Part shown: in pieces, positions 1 through 8,158 of the stretch
Layout: each line of letters opens with the position of its first letter
Position numbering within the stretch: the stretch's first letter is position 1
Assembly: GCA_946480055.1 (NCBI GenBank)
Contig: CAMLID010000011.1
Coordinates: 16,920-80,919 of the forward strand
Length of the DNA stretch: 64,000 bases
From: an uncultured Lysobacter sp.
GTDB taxonomy: Bacteria > Pseudomonadota > Gammaproteobacteria > Xanthomonadales > Xanthomonadaceae
Direction of reading: 5' to 3'
Translations under genes and position numbers: made by a program
Notes under the pieces: model-generated
The model's database searches: none
What the model was told of the DNA's origin: nothing
What the model saw: the letters and a program-made list of their open reading frames with translations, nothing else

Positions 1-213
1 GTTGCGGGTGTCGGCGATGCCGTCGCTGGTGATGCGCTTGGTTTTGCCCAGCGGCGCGCCGTGATCGACGATGACCGCGGCGTGGGTCGTCGCCCATTGC
101 TGCCAGGCCTGCATGCCGGCCTTCTCGCGCGCCTCGCGCGTGGCGGCGTCCAGGTTCTTCCAGGCGTCCATCGCTGCGGGGGAACCGGTAAAGATCGCTA
201 GGAACTGCTTCAT
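1..213 (-). CDS. small YciI-like hypothetical protein, 3' end cut by window
   Basis: The first 71 residues are visible, beginning MKQFLAIFTG; the C-terminus lies outside the window. The ATG is preceded at good spacing by AGGAGA. The N-terminus (a beta strand ending in FTG, then a helix rich in Ala, Trp and Gln, then VIVDHGAPLG) resembles small stand-alone YciI/DGPF-like proteins, but the diagnostic DGPF stretch would lie beyond the edge. It faces the same way as the DUF4287 gene upstream. A weak sigma-like site (CGTCGA-N17-CGGC) sits at 324-350 but departs from the better elements in this window. Family assignment is tentative; that the gene is real is likely. Confidence 0.6.
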   Translation of the reverse strand, partial: MKQFLAIFTGSPAAMDAWKNLDAATREAREKAGMQAWQQWATTHAAVIVDHGAPLGKTKRITSDGIADTRN

Positions 214-378
214 TGTTGTCTCCTGTGGGGGCATCACGGAATAGGCGAGCATTGGCCCGCCATGCGTGACAAGGATCCGCCGGTAATCGTGCGGAAGTTG
301 GTAAGACCGTCGGTGGTGGAAGAGCCGACGGTGGTACGAGGACGTCGACGGCGGGCTGGGGCCCACCCTTCGCCGCGT

Positions 379-609
379 TTACTTGTCGCCTTCTTTCTTC
401 ATGCCCTTCAGCAGCGCCACGATCGCCATCGAATGACCGTGGCCCAGGTCGAAGTCCTGCTTCAGCCAGGCGATCACGTCGCCGGGCTTGATCCCGGGCA
501 ACAGGCCTTTGGGGCCGGCCAGACCCTTCTTGGCGGCCAGGGTGCGGAAGTCGGCCGGGGTCTTGCCGGTCTTGGTCTGGATGTTGTCGAGATAGGCTTG
601 GAACGACAT
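379..609 (-). CDS. DUF4287 domain-containing protein
   Basis: A 76-residue protein that fits the DUF4287 family along its whole length. It has an N-terminal helix with SFQAYLDNI, a central TGKTPADFR segment, then LLPGIKPGDVIAWLKQDFDLGHGH, which is the conserved core. The function of the family is unknown; members often occur beside DUF5655 or SRPBCC-type proteins, but not here. Upstream at 679-705 lies a TGTCGA-N17-CGTC element like those in front of the YciI genes near 26-27 kb. I therefore infer control by the ECF42-type sigma factor at 23.3-24.6 kb. The start is supported by GGAGC upstream. Confidence 0.85.
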   Translation of the reverse strand: MSFQAYLDNIQTKTGKTPADFRTLAAKKGLAGPKGLLPGIKPGDVIAWLKQDFDLGHGHSMAIVALLKGMKKEGDK

Positions 610-678
610 GCGGGCGGCTCCTGATGAGTGGGCGAGCGCCTGGCGCCGGAGGGGGCGGTGCGGGGCTCTTACCAGGAC

Positions 679-705
679 GACGAACGGGGGCGGGCGAAAT
701 CGACA
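679..705 (-). promoter_or_regulatory. putative ECF42-type promoter for the DUF4287 gene
   Basis: On the minus strand this reads TGTCGA (700-705), a 17-nt spacer, then CGTC (679-682). The same hexamer, spacing and tetramer recur at 26659-26685 and 27211-27237. ECF42 promoters, as I recall, carry TGTCGA near -35 and CG[A/T]C near -10. The predicted start is about 60 nt before the DUF4287 ATG. Apart from this element I see no gene or RNA in the roughly 300-base gap 610-913. Confidence 0.65.
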
Positions 706-913
706 AGCCGGTACGAATAAATATGCGGTCGGGTGAGTTCCCCGTCTGTGCCCGTCCCGGCCGTCCGGCGACGGGGCGGTCTCTTGCGTCCAGGCGCCAC
801 GAACAGGGCAGGCCGGGTGATGGCGGGCCAGGTCCGTGCGAGCGCGACGAGGGGTTTTAACGCGGTGTTAAAGTGTGGCCCCTCCTGTCACGCAGCCCAG
901 AGCGAACGCCACG

Positions 914-1834
914 ATGACCGTCCCAGCCTTCTACCCGATCGGCACCCCCGGACAGCCCTGGGGCGCGGCGGAAGTCGCCGAATGGCGTTCGCGGCAGCTC
1001 CGCCATCGCAGCTACGAGGCCGACGTGGTCGGCAAGATCGATGCGCTGCGCGCGCAGTTCGACGTGGTCGAATACGGCCGACTGGACTACGCCCCGGACA
1101 GCTATCCGCTGTTCGCGATCAAGAGCCGCGACTGGCGCGACGATCTGCCGACCATGCTGGTGACCGGCGGCGTCCACGGCTACGAAACCAGCGGCGTGCA
1201 CGGCGCGCTGCAGTTCGTCGAACTTCATGCCGCGGGCTACGCCGGCCGCGCCAACCTGCTGGTCGCGCCCTGCGTCAGCCCCTGGGCCTACGAGCGCATT
1301 CATCGCTGGAACCCGGACGCGATCGACCCGAACCGCTCGTTCCGCGAGGACAGCCCGGCCCAGGAATCGGCCGCGTTGTTGTGCCTGGTCGCACCGGTCG
1401 GTGCCAGCGTGCGGATGCACATCGACCTGCACGAAACCACCGACAGCGATGAGTCCGAGTTCCGGCCGGCATTGGCCGCACGCGACGGCAAGCCCTACGA
1501 GCCCGGCGAAATCCCCGACGGCTTCTATCTGGTCGACGACGCCGAACAGCCGCAGCCCGAGTTCCAGCAGGCGGTGATCGCCGCGGTGGCGATGGTCACC
1601 CACATCGCGCCAGCCGATGCCAAAGGCGAGATCATCGGCTCGCCCGTGGTCGCACCGGGCGTCATCAACTACCCCTTGCGCCCGCTGGGCCTGTGCGCCG
1701 GCATCACCGACGCGACCTACCGCACCACCACCGAGGTCTACCCCGACAGCCCGCGCGCCACGCCGGCGCAGTGCAACGCGGCGCAAGCGGCGGCGGTGTG
1801 CGCGGCGATCGATTTCGCGCTGCAATCCGCCTAG
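914..1834 (+). CDS. M14-family metallocarboxypeptidase-like protein
   Basis: A 306-residue zinc peptidase or deacylase of the M14/AstE clan. Zinc ligands are visible as HGYE (His88, Glu91) after a GGV strand and as the later His in IDLHET; TTTEVYPD near the C-terminus is a plausible site for the general-base Glu. No signal peptide is present, so it is probably cytoplasmic. The start at 914 (MTVPAFYPIG) is preferred over an in-frame ATG at 875, whose 13-residue extension is low-complexity. Its TAG overlaps the stop codon of the convergent methyltransferase. The substrate (peptide, amidated or N-acyl amino acid) cannot be told from the sequence. Confidence 0.85.
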   Translation: MTVPAFYPIGTPGQPWGAAEVAEWRSRQLRHRSYEADVVGKIDALRAQFDVVEYGRLDYAPDSYPLFAIKSRDWRDDLPTMLVTGGVHGYETSGVHGALQFVELHAAGYAGRANLLVAPCVSPWAYERIHRWNPDAIDPNRSFREDSPAQESAALLCLVAPVGASVRMHIDLHETTDSDESEFRPALAARDGKPYEPGEIPDGFYLVDDAEQPQPEFQQAVIAAVAMVTHIAPADAKGEIIGSPVVAPGVINYPLRPLGLCAGITDATYRTTTEVYPDSPRATPAQCNAAQAAAVCAAIDFALQSA

Positions 1835-2685
1835 GACGCGCCCTCGGATCGGGCACCGATCATCCAGCAGGCAGCGGTGAAACGAACTTCCGCGCCATGG
1901 ACGAAAGGCTCGAAGGCCGCGCGGACGGTAGCGATCACCTGTTCGCGGGTTGCGTCGTCCGCCGTCTGCAGGCTCATTCCGACCGGACCGAGCCGGCTGA
2001 GGTAGGGAATCAAATCCGGCTCGGGTAGGGAGCAGGACACATCGATCGGTCGGATATCGATCTCGCTCCAGCCACTGTCCTGCAGGATGGCCTGCACTCG
2101 TTGCGGGTCCGCGAAGGCGAACTGTCCGGGAGCGCCGGGCTGTCGGCTCGGCAGATTGGGCAGCAGCGGCGCCGCGGCATGCTCGGCGGTCGTCATGAAC
2201 GGGTTCTCCGCCGCAGCGCGCCAGGCGATGAGTCGGAGCTCGGCTCCCGGCTTTGCGGCGCGGCGCAGGTTCGCGAAGGCCGCGACCGGGTCGCTGAAGA
2301 ACATGACGCCGAAGCGCGAAAGGATCAGGTCGAAACTCTGCGGCTCGAAGGCATGCGTTTGCGCGTCGGCGAGTACGTAGCGCGCCGACGCGTGCCGTTG
2401 TTCGGCGCGAGCCCGAGCGGCCGCGATCATCGGCTCCGAAATATCGACGCCGACACAGCGGCCTGGCTCGCCCAGTCGTTGCGAGGCTGCGAGGGTGATG
2501 GCGCCTGCGCCGCAGCCGATATCGAGTACCTGGCGTGCGGTACCGAACGGAATCGCCTCGAGCAGCAGGTCCTGAAATGGCTGGAATAGCCGGTCGAGCA
2601 TGGCCTGAGCCTCGACCCAGGCACGCCCGGCGGAGCCGTTCCAAAGGGCCGCCTGGGCGTCGTCTGTCTGCGGTTTCGTATTCAT
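1831..2685 (-). CDS. class I SAM-dependent methyltransferase
   Basis: A 284-residue Rossmann-fold methyltransferase of the Methyltransf_11/25 type. Motif I is VLDIGCGAGA, followed by the acidic end of strand 2 in GVDISEPM and motif post-I around VLADAQTHAF; SRFGVMFF is the usual hydrophobic post-motif strand. The substrate is unknown. The start at 2685 (MNTKPQTD) is chosen because an alternative ATG at 2727 lies inside the predicted -10 box. The gene is divergent from the MerR-type regulator at 2761 and its promoter overlaps a palindrome resembling a SoxR box. I infer that the regulator controls it. Its stop codon overlaps that of the convergent M14 gene. Confidence 0.9.
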   Translation of the reverse strand: MNTKPQTDDAQAALWNGSAGRAWVEAQAMLDRLFQPFQDLLLEAIPFGTARQVLDIGCGAGAITLAASQRLGEPGRCVGVDISEPMIAAARARAEQRHASARYVLADAQTHAFEPQSFDLILSRFGVMFFSDPVAAFANLRRAAKPGAELRLIAWRAAAENPFMTTAEHAAAPLLPNLPSRQPGAPGQFAFADPQRVQAILQDSGWSEIDIRPIDVSCSLPEPDLIPYLSRLGPVGMSLQTADDATREQVIATVRAAFEPFVHGAEVRFTAACWMIGARSEGAS

Positions 2686-2725
2686 GCGGTCTGCCTTGGC
2701 ATTGCCTTCAAGTGGCGGAAGCCGC

Positions 2726-2756
2726 ATCGTGCAACTTCAAGTCGACTTGAGGTCAA
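2726..2756 (-). promoter_or_regulatory. MerR-type promoter/operator with 19-bp spacer
   Basis: Read on the minus strand: TTGACC (2751-2756), a 19-nt spacer holding the palindrome TCAAGTCGACTTGA, then CACGAT (2726-2731). A 19-bp spacer is the hallmark of promoters activated by DNA-twisting MerR-family regulators. The palindrome is very close to the SoxR box and to the element at 43181-43211. It drives the methyltransferase. On the plus strand its distal half (GAGG) may also serve as ribosome binding site for the regulator gene. Confidence 0.75.
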
Positions 2757-2760
2757 GAGA

Positions 2761-3183
2761 ATGAGCGAGCTGGATATCGCGCAGGTCGTGCAGCGGTCCG
2801 GGGTACCCGCCTCGACCCTGCGTTACTACGAGGAGAAGGGGCTGATCGCTTCGATCGGCAGGCGCGGCCTGCGCCGTCAGTTCGATTCCGGCGTGCTGGA
2901 GCGGCTGGCGCTGATCGCGCTGGGACGCGCCGCCGGCTTTTCGCTGGACGAGATGGCGCTGATGTTCGCGCCGGACGGCCAGCCTCGTATCGACCGTCAG
3001 AAGCTCAGGACCAGGGCCGAGGAGATCGACCGGACCATTCGCCGCTTGAGCAGCCTGCGCGACGGCCTGCGGCATGCGGCCGCATGCCGTGCGCCCAGCC
3101 ATATGGAATGCCCGAGCTTCCGCCGGATTCTCCGCGCGGCCGCATCCGGCGTTGTCGGATCGAGACCTGGGGCGCGCTCGTAG
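2761..3183 (+). CDS. MerR-family transcriptional regulator
   Basis: A 140-residue regulator. Residues 1-70 form the winged-helix MerR domain (SGVPASTLRYYEEKGLI is the recognition segment), followed by a dimerisation helix (about 78-105) ending in RRLSSLRDGLRHAA. The C-terminus carries Cys and His in ACRAPSHMECPSF, a plausible metal- or redox-sensing patch. It is not the CX2CXCX5C iron-sulfur motif of SoxR. The gene starts 5 bp beyond a SoxR-like operator shared with the divergent methyltransferase, so it probably activates that gene and perhaps itself. The last 30 residues are Arg/Ala-rich and poorly conserved-looking. The inducer is unknown. Confidence 0.88.
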   Translation: MSELDIAQVVQRSGVPASTLRYYEEKGLIASIGRRGLRRQFDSGVLERLALIALGRAAGFSLDEMALMFAPDGQPRIDRQKLRTRAEEIDRTIRRLSSLRDGLRHAAACRAPSHMECPSFRRILRAAASGVVGSRPGARS

Positions 3184-3239
3184 CGCCGCACCGCCGAAGC
3201 CGAGCCCGCCCGTTCACGCGGGCACGGCAACCGCAACCG

Positions 3240-4391
3240 CTAGCGATTCACCGACGGGCCGTTCACGCCCACGTAGCCGTTCGCGCAACCGGTGGTGCAG
3301 GTGGTCGCCAGCATGTTGTAGACGATGCGGCCGGCGTTGCTCTTGGAGCGGAAATGGCCGACGCCGCTGCTGGTGTCGCCGCCGCCCGCGTTGTAAGGGC
3401 TGCCGTCGCTCCAGTCCCAATCGTAGGCGTAGGCGCTGCTGCCGACGCCGATGTCCACCTGTGCCTTGACGTTGCTGGCCGCGTTGAACAACGCGCCGCT
3501 GCTGCAACCGCCGGAGTAACTGGTAGTGAAGCAGTGCACCTGATCGTAGAGGCCGGCGGTGATGGTGTAGAACGAAATCGCGCTGAGCAGGGTCGGCATC
3601 GCCCGCAGGCTGTTGCTGCCGCTGCCGGTCCAGCGGTTATAGCCGTAGTAGACCGCGCCGCTGCTCGGGTACAGGCCGAAGGTGTAGTAGTCGTACGGGA
3701 AGACGTAGGCCTCGGCGTTGCAGGTGGGCGCGTACGGCGACTGGTAGCCGGTGCTCAGGCAGGTCTGCAGGCCGCGCAAACCGCCGGCGATGTTGACGAA
3801 GCGGCGCACGCTGCCCTGGTAGCCGTAGTAGCGCAGCATCGCCAGCGTCATCGACGAGCCCAGCGAGTGCGCGACCACGTCGACCTGACTGCGGCCGGTG
3901 TAGAGCTTCACTTTGTCGATGAAGGTCTTGAGGATCTGGTACTTGGCCGGCTCGTGGTAGTTGTACTGCGGCGTGGCGCGTTCGTCGGCGTCCAGGTAGG
4001 TCACGCCGAACAGTTCGCAGTCGTTATAGCCGCGGGCCTTGAGCTCGTCGTAGATCGAGTTGGCCGGCGTGGTGTAGCCGGCGACGGGCGATGGCGGCAT
4101 GTCGAAGCTGATCGCGCTGTCGCCGTTGCCCGACACGAACACCACCGGCGTGCGCGTGGCGGTGCAACTGCCGCCGCCGAAACCGCCGCTGCCGACGCCG
4201 GGGCTGAAGCCGCCCGCGTACTGGCTGGCGGCACCCTGGCAGGTGTAGCCGTTGTTGCTGCCGCAATCCAGGGCCTGCGCGGTCGTGGGCGCCAACAGAG
4301 CCGCGCCGCCCAGCAGCGGCAGCAGGACCGTCATCGCCAGGCTTGAAACGCGGATACCGGAAGAAACGAACTTCAGCGTGCTGCGGAACAT
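3240..4391 (-). CDS. secreted PhaZ7-like poly(3-hydroxybutyrate) depolymerase / lipase
   Basis: A 383-residue alpha/beta hydrolase with a signal peptide (hydrophobic core about 17-36, cleavage near TAQA-LDCG at 40/41). The mature N-terminus, the Gly-rich GFGGGSCTAT segment, the SFDMPP turn, the lipase box AHSLG (Ser176) and YNAGGGDT near the C-terminus all recall PhaZ7 from Paucimonas lemoignei. PhaZ7 attacks native amorphous PHB and has the unusual AHSMG box. At least eight Cys in the mature part suggest disulfides, fitting an extracellular enzyme. The start at 4391 has GGGGAGGG upstream; an ATG at 4478 would bury the signal peptide. No PHA synthesis genes are nearby. A lipase acting on another polyester is the alternative. 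Confidence 0.85.
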   Translation of the reverse strand: MFRSTLKFVSSGIRVSSLAMTVLLPLLGGAALLAPTTAQALDCGSNNGYTCQGAASQYAGGFSPGVGSGGFGGGSCTATRTPVVFVSGNGDSAISFDMPPSPVAGYTTPANSIYDELKARGYNDCELFGVTYLDADERATPQYNYHEPAKYQILKTFIDKVKLYTGRSQVDVVAHSLGSSMTLAMLRYYGYQGSVRRFVNIAGGLRGLQTCLSTGYQSPYAPTCNAEAYVFPYDYYTFGLYPSSGAVYYGYNRWTGSGSNSLRAMPTLLSAISFYTITAGLYDQVHCFTTSYSGGCSSGALFNAASNVKAQVDIGVGSSAYAYDWDWSDGSPYNAGGGDTSSGVGHFRSKSNAGRIVYNMLATTCTTGCANGYVGVNGPSVNR

Positions 4392-4604
4392 GAGGGCCCT
4401 CCCCAGGGTGTCAGTTCGACCACAACGAAAGCCGGATCGGACGATGGTGGACCGGCGGGATGGGCTTGGGTATTGCACCTATGGGCGATGCCCGCGTCCG
4501 GTCCGGTCGGCCGGCTGCCGCGTTCACAGGGCAATTGAACGGGCGTTGGTAGGGGGAGGAGCAATTCGCGCTCCGATGTCCTCATGCCGACGGAGCGCAG
4601 CAAG

Positions 4605-7154
4605 ATGCCGACCCCTGCCAAGAAGAACGATGAAGCCCAGCTCGAGGACTATCTGAAGTCCCTGGGCCTGAAGAACCAGATCAAGGCTATCAGGGCGTAC
4701 GGCATCGACTCTCTGGAGTTTCTGAAGGCGGTCTGCGCCAATCCGGCCGAGCGCAAGGCACTGGCCAAGCAGATCCGCGGCGACGCACCGGACGGGCCGG
4801 CGCGCATCGCCGCCGGCATCGTGGAGAAGCTCACCGCCAAGCAGGTGCAGGCGCGCATCGACCAGTTGGCGAGCGAGACAGACGAGCCCGGAAGCGCTGG
4901 CTTCGACAAGAAGAAACAGCAACTGGCCGAAGCGATCGAAGCGGTCGAGAAGTTGCGCAAGGAAACCGCCGAGGCGGCCGCCGCCGACCGCGAGGCCGCG
5001 ACCAAGCAAGCGCAGGCGCAACTCGACCGTATCCTGGCCAAGGTCAGCGCCAAGGACTTGTTGAAGGGCGGCGACGCCAGCTTCGCGACCATCGCCAGTG
5101 CGACAGCACTGATGGAACGCATCCAGGACGGGCTGCAGAGCAAGATCGCCGACAGCCTCAATAGTTATCTGGACCAGCGCCCGCGCAGCACCGCCGAGCT
5201 GCTGGAGGAGAACCAACTGCTGCGCGGCTACTGCGCCACCGCCGCCGGTCTGGTGCGCGCCAGCGGTTCCAACCTGCTCGACATGGCCGCGCTGCTCGGC
5301 AAGCCGGCACCGATCCAGACCCAGGATTTCGAATTCAGCAGCGAGGCGGCCTATAGCGAGGCCTCGCAGCAGTTCGAGACCTCCGCCAGTTCCTACGCCA
5401 CCGCCACCAGCGCGCGCGGTGCGATGTTCCTCGGCTCGGGCATCGGCGCGGCCAGCCTGATGGTGCAGTACGCCAACGCCGGCCAGCGTCAGAAGGACGA
5501 AACCGCGATGAAGCGGTCGCAAAAGGCGACCAAGCTGCGCGTGCATTACCAATGGGCGCCACAGGCGACCCTGACCCTGCCCAGCAACCGCTTCGCCCTG
5601 AGCGAGGACGCCCTGGATGCCCTGCGCGCGATCGAGGCCGCGCAGCCTGAGCAGCGGCAAGCGGCCGCGGCCGAGTTCCTGCGCGGCTTCGGCAGCCATG
5701 TGTTCTGCACTGCGGCCCTGGGCGGCTGGTACAAGCACGTGGCCAAGGCCAGCTGCAGCTCCGTCGAGCAGATGAAGACCCTGGACGAAGCCCTGTCCAC
5801 CGCCACCAACTGGGCGGTATCGGCTTCGGCGTCCTACATCGGCCTGACCGGCGCGGGCTCGGTGTCGACCGCGCATGCCGGCGGCGTCAGCGCCGCGCGC
5901 GCGACCTCGACCGCGATGTCGTGCATGGTCAAGGATCAGCAGGTGTCGGTGGCCACCAGCGTGTTCGGCGGGCTGCCGGAGCTGCCCAGCGATCTGTGGC
6001 TGACCAGCGTCAAGGCCAATGCGCATTGGCAGGTGATCGACCGCAGCGACGAACAGCCGGTATGGAAGATCGTGGGCCTGCTGCCGACAAAGGCGCTGGG
6101 GTTCGATCGCAAGGTCATGGCCGAATTGCTGGAGCGGGCCTGGGTCAACGAAGTGTTCATCCCGTCGATCGCCGATGCGAAGGTGCGCGAGGCGCTGCGG
6201 CCCAAAGCGCCGGCGACGGCCGCCGCCCTGACCGAGGCGCTGTTGGCGCTGACCCGGCCGCCGACGATGCGGTTGGCCGTGTTCCAGCGCCGCTGGGACC
6301 AGGCCCAGCAGCATTTCAGCGCCGAGGTCGCACTGCCGAAGGGGTACAAGATCCTATCCGGCGGCGTGTCGGGAGTCACCCAAAGACTGGGCAACTTCGT
6401 CGTCGCCAGCTACCCGCAAGTCAGCGGAAAAGGGCGCGACGAACGCTGGAGCTGGTGCACGCGCATGAAGGACATCAAGTTCGCCTCCCCGATTTGCCAC
6501 GCCATCACGATCGTCGCACTGCACGATCCCGACGATGTCTGGGACGTGCAGATCTTCGTCAAGGAGGCCACCGGCCATCGCAGCCTTCACGAGATCGCGC
6601 TGCAGCCGCCGAGCGACTATCTGCTGACCGGCTGCGGCGGCGAGGTGGGCGTGTTCGCCGGCGTGGCGCTGAAGGCCTGCGGCTTCGCCCAGCTGGACGG
6701 CAAGCCTCCGGCGGCGTTCGAGCGTCAATGCCAGGTAGTGGTGCGTACCGCGGACTTGATCACGCCGTTCCCGCACGCGGCCAAGGCCTACGCGATCGGC
6801 ATCCGCGCGCGTGCGGGCACCCCGCTCGAAGCGGAGTATCAGTATCACCGCTTCGGCGCTTCCAGCAACCACGATCACACCGTCACCCACGCCCTGCATC
6901 CGGGCGGCGACGAGAGCAAGCGCAGCGTGATGATCGGCGGCGGCGCCTGCCTGACCGATGCCGACATGCACCACTGCCTGACCGGTTCGCGCCCGGTCGT
7001 GGCCGATGCCTGGCGTGGCGGCGCCGCCCAGGTCTACGGCTGGCTGGCGACCAGCAAAGACCACGAGATCAGGCAGACCAGCGCGATGACCATGTACACG
7101 CTGGGGCTGTCGAACGTCGAGATCGTATGGGAGGAGGAGCCCGCTACGGGCTGA
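4605..7154 (+). CDS. MACPF (perforin-like) domain protein with threefold C-terminal repeat
   Basis: An 849-residue protein without a signal peptide. Residues 1-100 look helical and 103-155 form an Ala/Glu/Lys coiled coil. Residues about 220-560 look like a MACPF core: the signature region is FLRGFGSHVFCTAALGGWY (FGSH at 362-365), flanked by Ser/Thr/Ala-rich stretches that could be membrane-inserting hairpins. The last 270 residues hold three similar units starting near 581, 672 and 773. Each opens with a hydrophobic strand and GG(G/V), and units 1 and 3 continue with an S-x-P and W...KD(I/H) pattern. That suggests a beta-prism-like targeting domain. Likely role: pore-forming effector or toxin. 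The start at 4605 has GGAG 10 nt upstream; 4584 is possible. Confidence 0.75.
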   Translation: MPTPAKKNDEAQLEDYLKSLGLKNQIKAIRAYGIDSLEFLKAVCANPAERKALAKQIRGDAPDGPARIAAGIVEKLTAKQVQARIDQLASETDEPGSAGFDKKKQQLAEAIEAVEKLRKETAEAAAADREAATKQAQAQLDRILAKVSAKDLLKGGDASFATIASATALMERIQDGLQSKIADSLNSYLDQRPRSTAELLEENQLLRGYCATAAGLVRASGSNLLDMAALLGKPAPIQTQDFEFSSEAAYSEASQQFETSASSYATATSARGAMFLGSGIGAASLMVQYANAGQRQKDETAMKRSQKATKLRVHYQWAPQATLTLPSNRFALSEDALDALRAIEAAQPEQRQAAAAEFLRGFGSHVFCTAALGGWYKHVAKASCSSVEQMKTLDEALSTATNWAVSASASYIGLTGAGSVSTAHAGGVSAARATSTAMSCMVKDQQVSVATSVFGGLPELPSDLWLTSVKANAHWQVIDRSDEQPVWKIVGLLPTKALGFDRKVMAELLERAWVNEVFIPSIADAKVREALRPKAPATAAALTEALLALTRPPTMRLAVFQRRWDQAQQHFSAEVALPKGYKILSGGVSGVTQRLGNFVVASYPQVSGKGRDERWSWCTRMKDIKFASPICHAITIVALHDPDDVWDVQIFVKEATGHRSLHEIALQPPSDYLLTGCGGEVGVFAGVALKACGFAQLDGKPPAAFERQCQVVVRTADLITPFPHAAKAYAIGIRARAGTPLEAEYQYHRFGASSNHDHTVTHALHPGGDESKRSVMIGGGACLTDADMHHCLTGSRPVVADAWRGGAAQVYGWLATSKDHEIRQTSAMTMYTLGLSNVEIVWEEEPATG

Positions 7155-7284
7155 GGGTTCCGGAGGCGGTGCGACTGGTATCGCGCTGACGCAGATCCAT
7201 GCTTCGGCGCGATCCTCGCGTAGCGGTTCGGCATTCGTGATCGCCGTGTATTCAGATACCATGCGGCGATCTCGGGGGGATGCC

Positions 7285-7659
7285 ATGGTTCGATACGCCT
7301 TGTGCTTGCTGCTGTGCGTTGCCGGTTCGGCATCGGCGCAGGACACCTCGGTCACCGACACGAAGGCGCTCGTCGGCGAGTACGCGGCGGCGGTGCAGAA
7401 GGCCGTGGTCGGCCGCTGGAACCGGCCGGAGTCGGTAGCGCTGGGCGCACGCTGCCGGCTGCTGGTGCAGCAGATCCCCGGCGGAACGGTGGTGTCGGTG
7501 GAGACGCTGCCCGATTGCGAATACGACGAGGCCGGCAAGCGCTCGATCATGGCTGCGGTGCTGAAGGCGCAGCCGCTGCCTTACCAGGGTTACGAGGCGG
7601 TGTTCCATCGCCGCCTGAACCTGACGTTCGTGGCCCGGGATTCTACGCCGGCCAAGTAG
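7285..7659 (+). CDS. exported TolA C-terminal-like protein
   Basis: A 124-residue protein with a clear signal peptide (MVRYALCLLLCVAGSASA). The mature part matches the small TolA_C/TonB-like fold: a helix with YAAAVQKAVVGRWNRP, then a Cys-containing strand CRLLVQQIPGG, a second Cys in LPDCEYDEAGKRSI and a final LNLTFVA strand. In TolA this domain contacts TolB and Pal, but here it stands alone without the TolA membrane helix and long coiled coil. A stand-alone periplasmic partner protein is more likely than TolA itself. The start at 7285 follows a GGGGG stretch and sits exactly at the signal peptide; ATGs at 7237 and 7261 would only add hydrophilic residues. Confidence 0.75.
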   Translation: MVRYALCLLLCVAGSASAQDTSVTDTKALVGEYAAAVQKAVVGRWNRPESVALGARCRLLVQQIPGGTVVSVETLPDCEYDEAGKRSIMAAVLKAQPLPYQGYEAVFHRRLNLTFVARDSTPAK

Positions 7660-7774
7660 CCGCGGTTTTCGTCCGTAGCCGCACGGTCGGCGGCATCGGC
7701 GCATCCGCCGTATCCCTGTCGGCGTCTGCTCATGTTCGTTGAGCTTGGAAGCTGCGGCGTAATGCAGGCCAGTT

Positions 7775-8158
7775 CTATCGCGGGTCGCCCCGCGCGGCTT
7801 CCACGCGAGACCAAATGTCCGCAGTGCCGCTTTCCCAGACGTCATCCAGCAATGTCCGGAGCGCAGGATTGCGTTGGGCTTCCAGTTCGATACGGTCGAT
7901 GAACTGTGAGCCGGCGTGGTGGATCAGGTCTTCGAGCGGGCCGGCGGCTAGTCCGCTGAGCGTCCGTTCCGGCGGCTGCCGAGCAAGTATCGCCAAAATT
8001 GCGTCCCAGTGGTTTTCCCAGTTCGAGTCGTCCATGAACTGCTCTGCCGCCCACCAGAAAGGATGCCCGTCGGTCGGCAACGTGCTGTCCAACTGGAAAG
8101 CGATGTACGTCGCAGCCCAGACATCGATCTCTTCAGCCGACAGGCGCCTGCCGTTCAC
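7775..8158 (-). CDS. DUF6869-like hypothetical protein
   Basis: A 127-residue acidic, Trp-rich protein, starting at GTG (VNGRRLSAEEID). Seen features are SAEEIDVWAATYIAFQ, HPFWWAAEQF and PLEDLIHHAG, a pattern I associate with the DUF6869 family of unknown function, often found near toxin-immunity loci. The GTG overlaps the upstream TPR gene's stop as GTGA, so the two are translationally coupled. AAAGGAC lies 7 nt upstream of the start. A longer reading back to 9148 is out-of-frame noise. The function is unknown; an immunity or antitoxin role is speculation. Confidence 0.65.
   Translation of the reverse strand: MNGRRLSAEEIDVWAATYIAFQLDSTLPTDGHPFWWAAEQFMDDSNWENHWDAILAILARQPPERTLSGLAAGPLEDLIHHAGSQFIDRIELEAQRNPALRTLLDDVWESGTADIWSRVEAARGDPR

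Noticed and set aside
324..350. Possible ECF42 site before the first gene (CGTCGA-N17-CGGC)
   Set aside because: Differs from the three good elements in both boxes, so chance is likely in this GC-rich DNA.
857..2644. A long minus-strand frame across the M14 and methyltransferase genes
   Set aside because: Arg-rich product without motifs, overlapping two well-supported genes in other frames.
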